Assembly (NCBI GenBank): GCA_016793115.1
Contig: JAEUIN010000176.1
Location: 1 to 32,429 of the forward strand
Length of the DNA: 32,429 bases
From: Planctomycetaceae bacterium
Lineage (GTDB): Bacteria > Planctomycetota > Planctomycetia > Pirellulales > PNKZ01
Direction: 5' to 3'
Below the pieces are notes generated by a model that worked only from the letters and a program-made list of their open reading frames with translations, ran no database searches and had not been told where the DNA came from. The number at the start of each line of letters is the position of its first letter. The first letter of the stretch is position 1. Shown here piece by piece: positions 7,581 to 15,938 of this stretch. The translations under genes were made by a program, and so were the position numbers.

Positions 7581-9044
7581 CTAAAACAATTCCCGAATCG
7601 CCCGCCCTTCCACCAGTCGATACGGCCGGCCGAGCGGGTCGCGCAGCTCCGTCTCGGGCGAGATGCCCAGCGCATGATAGATCGTCGCCAAGATGTCTTC
7701 CGGACCGACCGGATCGTCGATCGGCACGGCGGCGTGTTTGTCGCTCGCTCCATACACGTTGCCGCCGCGAATGCCGCCGCCGGCGAACACTACGGATTGG
7801 CACGCGCCCCAATGATCGCGCCCGCCGTTCTTGTTGATCTTCGGCGTCCGGCCGAACTCGCCGTACATCGCCACAATCGTGTCGTCGAGCATTCCGCGCC
7901 GCTCTAAATCTTCGAGCAGCGCCGAGTAGGCCAAGTCGAGCGGCGGCAGGCAATACTTCTCTTTGAGCATCGCGTAGCCGGTGATCCCGCCGAGCGCGCC
8001 GGTGCCGCCGTGGTTGTCCCACACGTTGGCCACGTCTCCCTTCGGCGTGATGTAGTCCCACACCACGGTCACCAACCGCACGCCCGCCTCCACCAAGCGC
8101 CGCGCCATCAAGAACGACTCGCCGTATTCGTTGCGCCCGTAGCGCTCGCGCGTCCGCTCCGCTTCGTGGGCGAGTTCAAACGCCTGCCGCGCGCCGTGGC
8201 CCGTGAGAATCCTCGCCGCCTGCTCGCGAAACGCCGACAGATTCGCCGCCGAGCGCCGCACTTCGTCGTCGAGCCCGCGCCCGGTCGCTTCGAGCTGCGC
8301 GAGCAAGCTGAACCGGTCGTCGAGCCGCGTTTGCCCGAGCCCGTCGGGCAGTTCGAAGCTGTGCACCGGCGGCGCTTTCACTTCGCCCGGCGACTTCAGC
8401 TCCATCGGGTCGTAGGCCGACCCGAGGAAGCCGGCGTTGGTGCCGGAGTAGACGACGCCGTCGTGCCCGATCGGCCGCGGCACCGTCACGGTCGCCGGCA
8501 GCGTGCCCGGCGCGGAAAGCTTCGACACGACCGAACCGATGCACGGGAAATCGGTCCGCCGCCGTTGTCGCAACGCGCCTTGCAGCGTCGGATCGTTCCG
8601 TCCGGTCAGCGTGTGGTAAACGCTGTGCACATGGTCGTTGCTCGGGTGCGTGAGCGAACGGACGATCGCGAACTTCTCGGCCTGCTTCGCCGTAAGCGGC
8701 AGCTGATCGCAAATCCGCAGGCCCGGCACCGTGGTGTCGATCGGCGCGAACTCGCTGCGAATGCCGGCCGGCGCCTCCGGCTTGAGGTCCCACATATCCT
8801 GCTGCGGCGGCCCGCCCCAGAGATAGATGAGAATGCAGGCTTTCGCGCGGCCGCCGTCGGCCGAGGTCTTCCGCGCCGCGGCCGTCGCGCCGGTCGAAGC
8901 GTTGCGCGTCGCCGCGCGGGCCGCCTCAAGTTCGCACAACGCAGGCAGCGTCAGCGCCGCGCCGCCGAGTCGCCCCAGGCGGAGCATGAAATCGCGACGA
9001 GCCGCAAGTGACGAAGCGGGAAAACCGGCGGGCACGCGACGCAT
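7581..9044 (-). CDS. DUF1501 domain protein, Tat-exported
   Basis: A 487-residue DUF1501 protein, a family greatly expanded in planctomycetes and related to sulfatase/alkaline phosphatase folds; its biochemical role is not established. The twin-arginine signal has RRDFMLRLG at 16-24, followed by a hydrophobic stretch ending near residue 45. Family motifs are visible: ILIYLWGGPPQQDMWDLKPE, THPSNDHVHSVYHTLTGR, and near the C-terminus GEFGRTPKINKNGGRDHWG, whose His and Asp residues resemble metal ligands. The ATG at 9044 is preceded by AGGAGG (9051-9056) at six bases, so the 18 extra upstream codons are excluded. In other planctomycetes such genes often follow a DUF1549/DUF1553 cytochrome-like partner; none is visible here. 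Confidence 0.9.
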   Translation of the reverse strand: MRRVPAGFPASSLAARRDFMLRLGRLGGAALTLPALCELEAARAATRNASTGATAAARKTSADGGRAKACILIYLWGGPPQQDMWDLKPEAPAGIRSEFAPIDTTVPGLRICDQLPLTAKQAEKFAIVRSLTHPSNDHVHSVYHTLTGRNDPTLQGALRQRRRTDFPCIGSVVSKLSAPGTLPATVTVPRPIGHDGVVYSGTNAGFLGSAYDPMELKSPGEVKAPPVHSFELPDGLGQTRLDDRFSLLAQLEATGRGLDDEVRRSAANLSAFREQAARILTGHGARQAFELAHEAERTRERYGRNEYGESFLMARRLVEAGVRLVTVVWDYITPKGDVANVWDNHGGTGALGGITGYAMLKEKYCLPPLDLAYSALLEDLERRGMLDDTIVAMYGEFGRTPKINKNGGRDHWGACQSVVFAGGGIRGGNVYGASDKHAAVPIDDPVGPEDILATIYHALGISPETELRDPLGRPYRLVEGRAIRELF

Positions 9045-9201
9045 AAAAGCCCTCCTATGCTTGCCGCGAGCATAACTCCGGCGGCCGACGGGAGGCAAAC
9101 AATATCAAGTCGCGCCCCGCAGCCGCGCGCTTCCCGCTCTTGCCGCTGCGTCTGCGTCAAACAAACTTGTCGCGCTCGACCGGCGACATCATGCTGCAAC
9201 C

Positions 9202-11751
9202 GTGACGCCGCTTGCGGCGCGAGCAAGTTCCCAACCCAGGTCTCACGTGACCGGACAGCCGACTTCCACAAGCGATCCCGCCGCACCGCCTCGCCCGGCC
9301 TGCGGCCTCACGACGGCCGAAGCCGAGCGTCGCCTCATCGAGCACGGCCCCAACGAGCCGGCCGCGGCCGGCGGACGGCGCTTCATCGAAGCTTGGCAGC
9401 TGTTGACCAATCCGTTGGTCGCCGTGCTCGTGATCGCCGCCGGCATGTCGGCGTTTATGGGCGACGTCGTCGCGGCGACGATCATCGTCGTCATCGTGGT
9501 CGTCGGCGCAGCGCTCGACTTCGTGCAAACTCGTCGCTCGCAGATCGCCGTCGCCCGTTTGAACAGCCGCACCGCGGCGACGGCGACCGTGCTACGCGAC
9601 GCGATGTGGCGGGAAATCGATCGCCGCCTCGTCGTGCCCGGCGACGTCGTGCGATTGAGCGCGGGCGATTTGATTCCCGCCGACTGCCGCCTGCTCGAGG
9701 CCAACGATCTGCACGTGCAGCAAGCCGCGTTGACCGGTGAGTCGATGCCGGTCGAGAAATCGCCCGCCGCTTCCTCCTCCGCCGCCGACGCGACCGGCGC
9801 CGGTTCCGCCGACTTGTTTCTCGGCACCTCGGTCGTCAGCGGAACCGCGACGGCCGTGGTCGCCGCGACCGGGCGCAATACGGCGCTGGGCGACATCGCG
9901 GCCCGCCTCGCCGCGCGTCCGCCGGAGACGGAGTTCGAGCGCGGCACCCGTCGCTTTGCGATGCTGATCTTTCAGGTCACGGTGTTTCTCGTGCTGTTCG
10001 TGTTCTTGGTCAAGATTCTCTTGCGGCACGACGCCTTCGAGTCGCTGTTGTTCGCCGTCGCGCTCGCCGTCGGCCTGACGCCCGAATTTCTCCCGATGAT
10101 CATGACGATCACGCTCGCCGCCGGCGCCAAGCGGATGGCCGATTGCAAAGTGATCGTCAAACATCTTTCGGCGATTCAAAACTTCGGCGGCATGGACATT
10201 CTCTGCAGCGACAAAACCGGCACACTCACCGGCGGCGAGATGACGCTCGAGCGCCGGCTCGATCCGCTCGGCCGCCCTTCCGACACGGTCTTCCTCCCCG
10301 CGTATCTCAACAGCTGCTTCGAAACCGGCATCAAAAGCCCGCTCGACTCGGCCATTCAGCGGGCCGAGCAACCGAGCGTCGCCGGCTATGTGAAGCTCGA
10401 CGAAATTCCGTTCGATTTCGAGCGCCGTCGACTGTCCGTCGTGCTCGGCCATGAGGGGCGTCGCCGGCTCGTCATGAAAGGGGCTCCCGAGAGCGTCGTC
10501 GCCGTTTGCACGGCCGTTCGCGTCGACGATGCGACGCTCCCTTTCGACGCCGACTTGCACGAGCGGTGTCGCGCCGCCTACGACCGGCTCAATGCCGAAG
10601 GACTCCGCGTGCTCGCCGTCGCCGAGCGCGAAGTGCCGGAGCAGGCCGCGTATCGCGCCGCCGACGAAGCAGGCCTGACGCTGCTCGGGTTTCTCGCCTT
10701 CAGCGACCCGCCGTTGCCCGACACTCGCGAAGTCTTGGCCACGCTCCGCCGCGACGGCGTGCACGTCAAAATCCTCTCCGGCGACAACGAACTCACCGTG
10801 CGGCGCGTCTGCGAACTCGTCGGCCTCCGCGCGGCCGAGCCGATCACCGGCGCCGACGTCGAACGCATGACCGATGCCGCGCTCGGCCGCGTCGCCGAGC
10901 GCCACGACGTCTTCGCCCGGCTCTCCCCGAGTCAGAAAACCCGCGTCGTCCTGGCGCTGAAGCGGCGCGGGCACGTCGTCGGCTTTTTGGGCGACGGCAT
11001 CAACGACGCCCCCTCGCTGCACGCCGCCGACGTCGGCATCTCGGTCGCCGCGGGCGTCGACGTCGCGAAAGAAGCCGCCGACATCATTCTCTTGGAGCGC
11101 AACCTCGGCGTGCTGCACTCCGGCGTGATCGAGGGGCGTAAGGCGTTCGGCAACGTCTCGAAATATCTGCTGATGGGAACCAGCTCCAACTTCGGCAATA
11201 TGCTCACGATGGCCGGGGCGTCGCTGTTTCTTCCGTTTTTGCCGATGCTTCCCACGCAGATTCTGCTCAACAACTTTCTCTACGATCTCGCCCAGGTCAC
11301 GATTCCTTCCGACAACGTCGATCCCACGTTCCTCCGCAAGCCTCGGCATTGGGACGTCGCCTCCATTCGCCGCTTCATGCTCTTGGTCGGCCCGATCAGT
11401 TCGCTGTTTGATTGCCTGATCTTCGTCGTGCTGTGGACGATGTTTCACGGTGCGGAGCGGGCGTTTCAAACCGGCTGGTTCGTGGAATCGCTGGCGACGC
11501 AGACGCTCGTCCTGTTCGTCATTCGCACCGCCGGCAGCGTGTGGCGCAGCCGGCCGAGCAAACTGCTGGCGACGACGACCGCGGCCGTGGTCGTCGCCGG
11601 CATCGCGCTGCCGTACTCGCCGTTGGCTCCGATGTTCCAGTTCGTTCCGCCGCCGCTCGCCTTCTATCCGTTCCTCGTCGCCGTCGTCGCCGGCTACTTG
11701 CTCACGGTCGAATTCGTCAAACGCCGCCTCTTCCACCGCCTCTTCCGCTGA
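9202..11751 (+). CDS. mgtA: MgtA-type magnesium-translocating P-type ATPase
   Basis: An 849-residue P-type ATPase of the P3B (MgtA/MgtB) class, which imports magnesium. The actuator motif TGES is at 178-181, the phosphorylated aspartate D337 lies in CSDKTGTLT, and the hinge motif GDGINDAPS starts at 597. Diagnostic for MgtA are GLTPEFLPMIM before the catalytic domain and KVIVKHLSAIQNFGGMDIL just after it, plus the six-helix C-terminal half with NNFLYDLAQVTIPSDNVD. The start is uncertain: GTG at 9202 lacks a ribosome binding site, and an in-frame GTG at 9247 is weakly preceded by CCAGG; the conserved region begins only near residue 35. I cannot recognise an M-box or mgtA leader upstream. The DUF1501 gene is divergent from it by about 157 bases. 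Confidence 0.93.
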   Translation: MTPLAARASSQPRSHVTGQPTSTSDPAAPPRPACGLTTAEAERRLIEHGPNEPAAAGGRRFIEAWQLLTNPLVAVLVIAAGMSAFMGDVVAATIIVVIVVVGAALDFVQTRRSQIAVARLNSRTAATATVLRDAMWREIDRRLVVPGDVVRLSAGDLIPADCRLLEANDLHVQQAALTGESMPVEKSPAASSSAADATGAGSADLFLGTSVVSGTATAVVAATGRNTALGDIAARLAARPPETEFERGTRRFAMLIFQVTVFLVLFVFLVKILLRHDAFESLLFAVALAVGLTPEFLPMIMTITLAAGAKRMADCKVIVKHLSAIQNFGGMDILCSDKTGTLTGGEMTLERRLDPLGRPSDTVFLPAYLNSCFETGIKSPLDSAIQRAEQPSVAGYVKLDEIPFDFERRRLSVVLGHEGRRRLVMKGAPESVVAVCTAVRVDDATLPFDADLHERCRAAYDRLNAEGLRVLAVAEREVPEQAAYRAADEAGLTLLGFLAFSDPPLPDTREVLATLRRDGVHVKILSGDNELTVRRVCELVGLRAAEPITGADVERMTDAALGRVAERHDVFARLSPSQKTRVVLALKRRGHVVGFLGDGINDAPSLHAADVGISVAAGVDVAKEAADIILLERNLGVLHSGVIEGRKAFGNVSKYLLMGTSSNFGNMLTMAGASLFLPFLPMLPTQILLNNFLYDLAQVTIPSDNVDPTFLRKPRHWDVASIRRFMLLVGPISSLFDCLIFVVLWTMFHGAERAFQTGWFVESLATQTLVLFVIRTAGSVWRSRPSKLLATTTAAVVVAGIALPYSPLAPMFQFVPPPLAFYPFLVAVVAGYLLTVEFVKRRLFHRLFR

Positions 11752-11765
11752 CGGCTTCCTGAGGT

Positions 11766-11848
11766 CGCCGTAGGGTGGGGCGCCGTAGGGTGGGTCGCCG
11801 TAGGGTGGGTCGCCGTAGGGTGGGTCGAGCGCAGCGAGGCCCACGCGG
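11766..11848. repeat. Family B repeat with a fourfold 15-base tandem expansion
   Basis: Four 15-base units CGCCGTAGGGTGGG(G/T) run head to tail at 11766-11780, 11781-11795, 11796-11810 and 11811-11825. The last unit continues into CGAGCGCAGCGAGGCCCACG (11826-11845), which completes the reverse complement of the repeat found at 15741-15779 and 17042-17080. It begins 15 bases after the ATPase stop codon. The edge unit of the dispersed repeat has evidently been duplicated in place. Confidence 0.9.
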
Positions 11849-11995
11849 AATGCGGTCATGCACCGCGCCTCAACTTGTTCCAGCCGAGGCAGCGGCGGTC
11901 GCAGCGACCGGACGCGATCGCGGGTTCGACTCTTCTTCGCGAGGTTCTCGCCGGCTCAAACCGATGCCCGCCGACACGCGCGCCGGCGCGCGGCG

Positions 11996-12478
11996 CTACT
12001 CGCACACGTCCTTGCGAAACACCTTCGCCATCGCGGGGAAAAATGCGATCGCTCTCCTGAGCGTTCGTTTCGTAACGCCGTCGCGCAGCTCCAAGTTCAG
12101 TTCCAGCTTGGCCAAGCCGTCGGCCGTGAGCGTCGCTTTGTGCGCGGTCGACGATTGATTGAACGCGTTGATTTTCTCCAGGGTCGCCGCATGTTCGCGT
12201 CGAGCGGTCCCGAGCGTCAACACGCCCGTCTTGACGAAGAAAAAGGCCATGAACGTCTCTTCGTCGTGCCGCATTTTCAAGATGATTTCGCCCGGTTCGG
12301 CGATCGGCACCGGCTCAATGTCCCGATAGCCGGCCTCGGTGCAGAGGCTCGTGATCTGAGCCGCCGACGGCGCTCGCACGATTTCGTCGTCGTCGGCCCG
12401 CCGTTCATCGCCGGCTCTGACGACTCCTGCCGCGGCGATCAACATCACGAGCGTCGACCAACGAACTGTAAAACACAT
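11996..12478 (-). CDS. Secreted YbjN-like protein
   Basis: A 160-residue protein with a signal peptide (residues 1 to about 23, ending VVRAG). The C-terminal part, with an INAFNQSSTAHKATL segment followed by beta-strand text and a helix LRRAIAFFPAMAKVF, matches the pattern of the YbjN family, which folds like type III secretion chaperones and has no established enzymatic role. The weak motif AAAGGTG precedes the ATG at 12478. It lies alone, pointing back toward the magnesium ATPase, separated from it by the repeat at 11766-11848. Family assignment rests on pattern recognition only. Confidence 0.65.
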   Translation of the reverse strand: MCFTVRWSTLVMLIAAAGVVRAGDERRADDDEIVRAPSAAQITSLCTEAGYRDIEPVPIAEPGEIILKMRHDEETFMAFFFVKTGVLTLGTARREHAATLEKINAFNQSSTAHKATLTADGLAKLELNLELRDGVTKRTLRRAIAFFPAMAKVFRKDVCE

Positions 12479-12818
12479 CGAGCGACACCTTTAAGCTTTG
12501 TTGGACGGGACATTCGCAGGTCCGCGGCGCGTACCGTCCGCCGCCGCGATAGGACACCTTGCGACCGATGGTCGCCGGCTTCATTCCTGGCGCAAAACGA
12601 ACTTCATTTCCGGCGCAGGGCCGGCGGCCGTCGGCGGCAGTATCCGGCTTTCCGGCGCAAAAGTAAAACGGAAATCAAACGTGCCTACCTGCCTAGCACC
12701 GCCTCTTTTCCCGTTCACTCCCTCGCAGAGACGGCGCCCCAACGGACGCCGCATCACCATCAGGGAGAGAACCGCGGTGAGGGTACGAACATCTTGCGCA
12801 GACCGGTCGGACTCGCGT
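12479..12818. other. Gene-free spacer
   Basis: A 340-base gap between two leftward genes. No convincing coding frame is seen. Short direct repeats of CCGGCGCA occur at about 12608-12660. Around 12762-12783 there is a degenerate GGGAGAG...GGTGAGGG motif of the kind found as dispersed intergenic repeats in GC-rich bacteria. I see no clear promoter or terminator. Confidence 0.4.
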
Positions 12819-13295
12819 TCACGCGAGATACAACTCGGTGATATATGCCTTCGCCGGGTCGGCCGGATCGAGGGCGATCTCGACGACGTCGTTCGGCTGG
12901 AGCGCCAGAGTTTGTCGATTCTTCATGATCGCGGTTCCCGTCCGGTAGGTCTGCCCGCCGTGCGCGTACTCGAATTCGACCCTCCCGCGATCTTTGAAGA
13001 AACTGACGTCGAGAATCGTGGCTTGTTCGCGGTTGCCGTTCGCCAAGACGTGTTTGATGTGGGCGAAGCGACGGTAAAGCACGAAGAAGAGCACGATCGC
13101 TAAGATTGACGCGCCGATGAGCCAGGGCAAGTCGACGCCGTTGGCAACGATGACTTCCCCGCCGCGCGCCGCTCGGCGTGGGATCGATCCCGTCACCGCG
13201 ACGTATCCTCCGATTCCCAAGGCGACCGGCCCAAAGATCGCGGCCAGAAGAGCGAGATAGTCGTTCTTCAACAACTTCCAAAGCGACGGCTTCAC
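12819..13295 (-). CDS. DUF3592-like two-helix membrane protein
   Basis: A 158-residue protein with two membrane segments (about 13-36 and 57-74) and a C-terminal cytosolic or periplasmic beta-rich domain (about 85-155). The C-terminal pattern, alternating strands with FEYAHGGQTYRTG and then VEIALDPADPAKAYI, fits the DUF3592 family, which has no assigned function. The start is GTG at 13295, with AGGAG six bases upstream (13302-13306). It has no obvious operon partner; the gene on the right is divergent. Confidence 0.7.
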   Translation of the reverse strand: MKPSLWKLLKNDYLALLAAIFGPVALGIGGYVAVTGSIPRRAARGGEVIVANGVDLPWLIGASILAIVLFFVLYRRFAHIKHVLANGNREQATILDVSFFKDRGRVEFEYAHGGQTYRTGTAIMKNRQTLALQPNDVVEIALDPADPAKAYITELYLA

Positions 13296-13515
13296 AAAGG
13301 ACTCCTCAGGGAAGTTAAGCAGGTCGCCGCCCGAGCACTATGTCGCGGCTCCAGGCGTTGCGTGACCGGCGTACCGAAGTTCATAAACGAAAACCGCCGC
13401 ACTTGCCACTTGAAAAATGTGAATTATCCCGTGTTGGATCATGTTGATTATCGCTGCAATGCAGTCACCTGTGTACATTATGCCTCTCTGCGCGATTGTC
13501 GATTGGGGGACAGCG

Positions 13516-15423
13516 ATGGTAACGTTCTTCGGCTTTTTGTCAGTGCTGCTCGTAGCTGCGCTAGGCGTATGCATTTCCATTCTGTCTCTGCAAAAGGCAA
13601 AGAACCAAGCCCTTGCTTCAGAGGCCAAGAATACATCCGACGCGCTGGATAGATGTAAAGAGTCGTACGCGGCTCTAACTGTTAAGGCAGAAGCAGACGT
13701 CTCTCGATTGCGTGAGACGAGCGGTAAATATGAGTCCGCGTATGGTGATCTCAAAGCGAAGGCCGAGGCGCAACTTCGAGCCCTTATGCAAAAGGTAAAC
13801 GAAGAGAAACTAAAGGTTGCGCAGTCTGAGCAATCGCTGGCGATTCAGCTTGAGAAAATGAAGCGTTGGCAACTCTTGCTGGACACGGAAGCGGAGGCGC
13901 GGCGAATTTTGACCGAAGCCGAATCGCAATCCGAAATGATCCGGCATCAAGCTCGGCAGACTCTTGCTGACGCAGAAGCGAGGGGCGCGACCGCCGGTAG
14001 CCAAGCCGAACAAACGCTGATTCAAGCCAGGAGGGAGGCCGCCGAATTGACCTCCGGCGCGAAAGCTCTTCTGTCGCAAGCCAAATCACGAGTCGACGTG
14101 ATGATTGCCGACGCGGAACAGAACGCGCGTTCCATCGCCGGAGAGGCGTATGAGGTTCGAGACAATATCGGGAAGTTTGAGCGACTTCTCAGGGCGATTA
14201 GAAACCAAATTGACGGCTACGGCGACGAATACATCGTACCGACGCAGAGCCTTTTGGATGATCTGGCCGAAGAAGTCGGCTACTCGCAAGCGGGTCAGGA
14301 ACTCAAAGCCGTTCGAAATAAAACGAAACAGATGGTGAAAGACGGTCAGGCCGCCGTTTGCGATTATGTCGAAACTAATCGTCGTGAAACGGCCGTTCGT
14401 TTCGTCACGGACGCTTTCAATGGGAAAGTCGATTCTATCTTGTCTCGCGTAAAGTCGGATAATTTTGGGAGGCTTCAGCAGCAGATACAAGACGCATACG
14501 CATTGGTGAACGGAAACGGAGAAGCGTTTCGAAACGCTCGAATCACACCGGATTATCTCGACGCGCGACTGACCGAACTCAAATGGGCCTGCATTGCTCA
14601 GGAGATCAAGAAGCAGGAATTAGAGGAACAACGTCGAATCAAGGAGCGAATTCGCGAAGAAGAAAAAGCTAAGCGGGAATTCGATCGCGCCATAAAGGCG
14701 GCCGCCAAGGAAGAAGATGCCATGAGGAAGGCGGAGGCTAAGGTTCGTGAGCAAATGGAGAGGGCCGCCGTGGAGGAGCGTGAACGGCTCGCAAGAGCCT
14801 CGGAAGCGGAACGCGTGCTGCTTCTTAACGCTTCGGCGGAGCAACGTGCTCGATATGAGGCCGAACTGGCGGCTATTCGGGAGAAGATGCAAGAGATTGA
14901 GGAGCGAGGGCGGCGCGCTATGTCCATGGCCCAACAAACGAAGAAGGGCAATGTCTACATCATTTCGAACATCGGCTCGTTTGGTGAACACGTCTATAAG
15001 ATCGGGCTGACGCGCCGCCTCGATCCGCACGAGCGAATCAGGGAATTGGGCGACTCAAGCGTTCCCTTCGAATTTGACGTACATGCCTTAATCGAATCCG
15101 ATGATGCTCCATCGTTGGAACATCGTCTGCACAAGCACTTTGTTTTACACCAAGTCAACAAAGTGAATCATCGAAAGGAGTTCTTTCGTTGTGAACTTGC
15201 GACGATTCGGGAGGAAGTGGAATCATTGGGTTTGACGGCCGCTTGGACCATGGCGGCGGCGGCGCAGGACTATCGAGAGACATTGGTAATTGAGAAACGC
15301 ATCGCAGAAGATCCGCTGGCGAAACAACAATGGATTGAACGGCAGTTAGATCTTGAAGATATGGAGGAGAGCACGCCGTCTGAATTGGTCGGCGCAACCG
15401 CCGTCGATTCTGACGACGAGTAA
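13516..15423 (+). CDS. Membrane-anchored DUF4041/GIY-YIG (T5orf172-type) protein
   Basis: A 635-residue protein. A single membrane helix (about 3-24) is followed by long charged coiled coils (about 25-215), a middle region (about 220-370) resembling DUF4041, a second very charged coiled coil (about 370-470), and a C-terminal GIY-YIG-type nuclease domain (about 478-575). Nuclease signatures are GNVYII (Y481), YKIGLT (Y494-G497), R501 or R507 in RRLDPHER, and E535 in LEHRLHKHF, then RKEFF, as in the T5orf172/MUG113 branch. Such DUF4041 fusions occur in phages and mobile DNA; their role is not known. GGGGGA lies five bases before the ATG at 13516; ATGs further upstream lack such a site. GC content and codon use (frequent GAA, AAG, CGA, TTG) are visibly less GC-biased than neighbours, suggesting transfer. 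No partner gene, integrase or tRNA is seen. Confidence 0.85.
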   Translation: MVTFFGFLSVLLVAALGVCISILSLQKAKNQALASEAKNTSDALDRCKESYAALTVKAEADVSRLRETSGKYESAYGDLKAKAEAQLRALMQKVNEEKLKVAQSEQSLAIQLEKMKRWQLLLDTEAEARRILTEAESQSEMIRHQARQTLADAEARGATAGSQAEQTLIQARREAAELTSGAKALLSQAKSRVDVMIADAEQNARSIAGEAYEVRDNIGKFERLLRAIRNQIDGYGDEYIVPTQSLLDDLAEEVGYSQAGQELKAVRNKTKQMVKDGQAAVCDYVETNRRETAVRFVTDAFNGKVDSILSRVKSDNFGRLQQQIQDAYALVNGNGEAFRNARITPDYLDARLTELKWACIAQEIKKQELEEQRRIKERIREEEKAKREFDRAIKAAAKEEDAMRKAEAKVREQMERAAVEERERLARASEAERVLLLNASAEQRARYEAELAAIREKMQEIEERGRRAMSMAQQTKKGNVYIISNIGSFGEHVYKIGLTRRLDPHERIRELGDSSVPFEFDVHALIESDDAPSLEHRLHKHFVLHQVNKVNHRKEFFRCELATIREEVESLGLTAAWTMAAAAQDYRETLVIEKRIAEDPLAKQQWIERQLDLEDMEESTPSELVGATAVDSDDE

Positions 15424-15530
15424 CTGTTTTTTTGTCGCTACGCAGCGAACCGGCGAAATCTCCAACAGTCGCCAACTAGATGGGCAATTCCTCTCAGTAG
15501 TCGCGGCAAATCGGCAACCCAGGTTTGACA

Positions 15531-15716
15531 ATGTTGTTCGCCTCCAACTTCGGCGGTTCCCCGGGGCTCATCGTTGTCGTCTTTATTGTCCCGTTACTGC
15601 TCCTATTGCTCGGGCTTGGCGTCGCCGGCTCTTTTTTTCGGATGTCGGCGTTTGCGAAATGGCTCATTTTGGGAATCGCCGTAGTTCTGGCGCTGATCGG
15701 CCTCTGGCAACCTTAG
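15531..15716 (+). CDS. Small two-helix membrane protein, unknown
   Basis: A 61-residue hydrophobic peptide with two likely membrane helices (about 13-34 and 44-58) joined by a short polar loop containing RMSAFAKW. AGG lies seven bases before the ATG at 15531. I recognise no family. It follows the DUF4041/GIY-YIG gene by about 107 bases on the same strand but has ordinary host-like GC content, so it need not belong to it. A chance hydrophobic frame cannot be excluded. Confidence 0.45.
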   Translation: MLFASNFGGSPGLIVVVFIVPLLLLLLGLGVAGSFFRMSAFAKWLILGIAVVLALIGLWQP

Positions 15717-15740
15717 ACGCCGTGCAATTCGAGTGCGCTT

Positions 15741-15779
15741 GTTTTCCGCGTGGGCCTCGCTGGGCTCGACCCACCCTAC
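15741..15779. repeat. Family B dispersed intergenic repeat, copy 2
   Basis: A 39-base element from GTTTTCCGCGTGGGCCTCGC to GACCCACCCTAC. It matches 17042-17080 at 37 of 39 positions, and its inner 35 bases match the reverse complement of 11811-11847 with one mismatch. Within it GTGGGCCTCGC and the GACCCAC end can partly pair. Confidence 0.88.
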
Positions 15780-15938
15780 GATGCGGCGGGCGTGGGTGAC
15801 TTGGGCGTCGGCCACGATTAGGATGGCGTCGCGGCTCCGTTTCTCCGGGGCCGCCGTCGTTCCCGCCCTCGAGGAAGTCACTCCTCGAACATTTCCGCCT
15901 GCGAACGATTCCCACCTCGATTCTCCGAGCGAAAAACC

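Noticed and set aside
9045..9201. M-box or mgtA-type magnesium riboswitch ahead of the P-type ATPase
   Set aside because: The spacer is only about 157 bases and I could not recognise the conserved M-box sequence elements or a terminator hairpin with a T-run; a covariance-model search would be needed to exclude it.
11766..11825. Short regularly repeated units as a possible CRISPR array
   Set aside because: The units are 15 bases, directly adjacent and without unique spacers, and no cas genes are present; this is a simple tandem repeat.
9592..11859. 755-codon leftward open frame opposite the magnesium ATPase gene
   Set aside because: Same antisense effect; the translation is low-complexity and charged, and it starts inside the 15-base tandem repeat (DPPYG repeats), which explains its repetitive N-terminus.
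12761..12786. GGGAGAG...GGTGAGGG motif as a copy of a known dispersed repeat
   Set aside because: Only a partial, degenerate match in one place; too weak to list as a repeat.
13338..13754. Leftward 138-codon frame ending in a hydrophobic, protein-like C-terminus over the start of the DUF4041 gene
   Set aside because: It overlaps the well-supported DUF4041 coding sequence on the other strand, and its hydrophobic part mirrors the membrane-helix region and spacer; no ribosome binding site was found.
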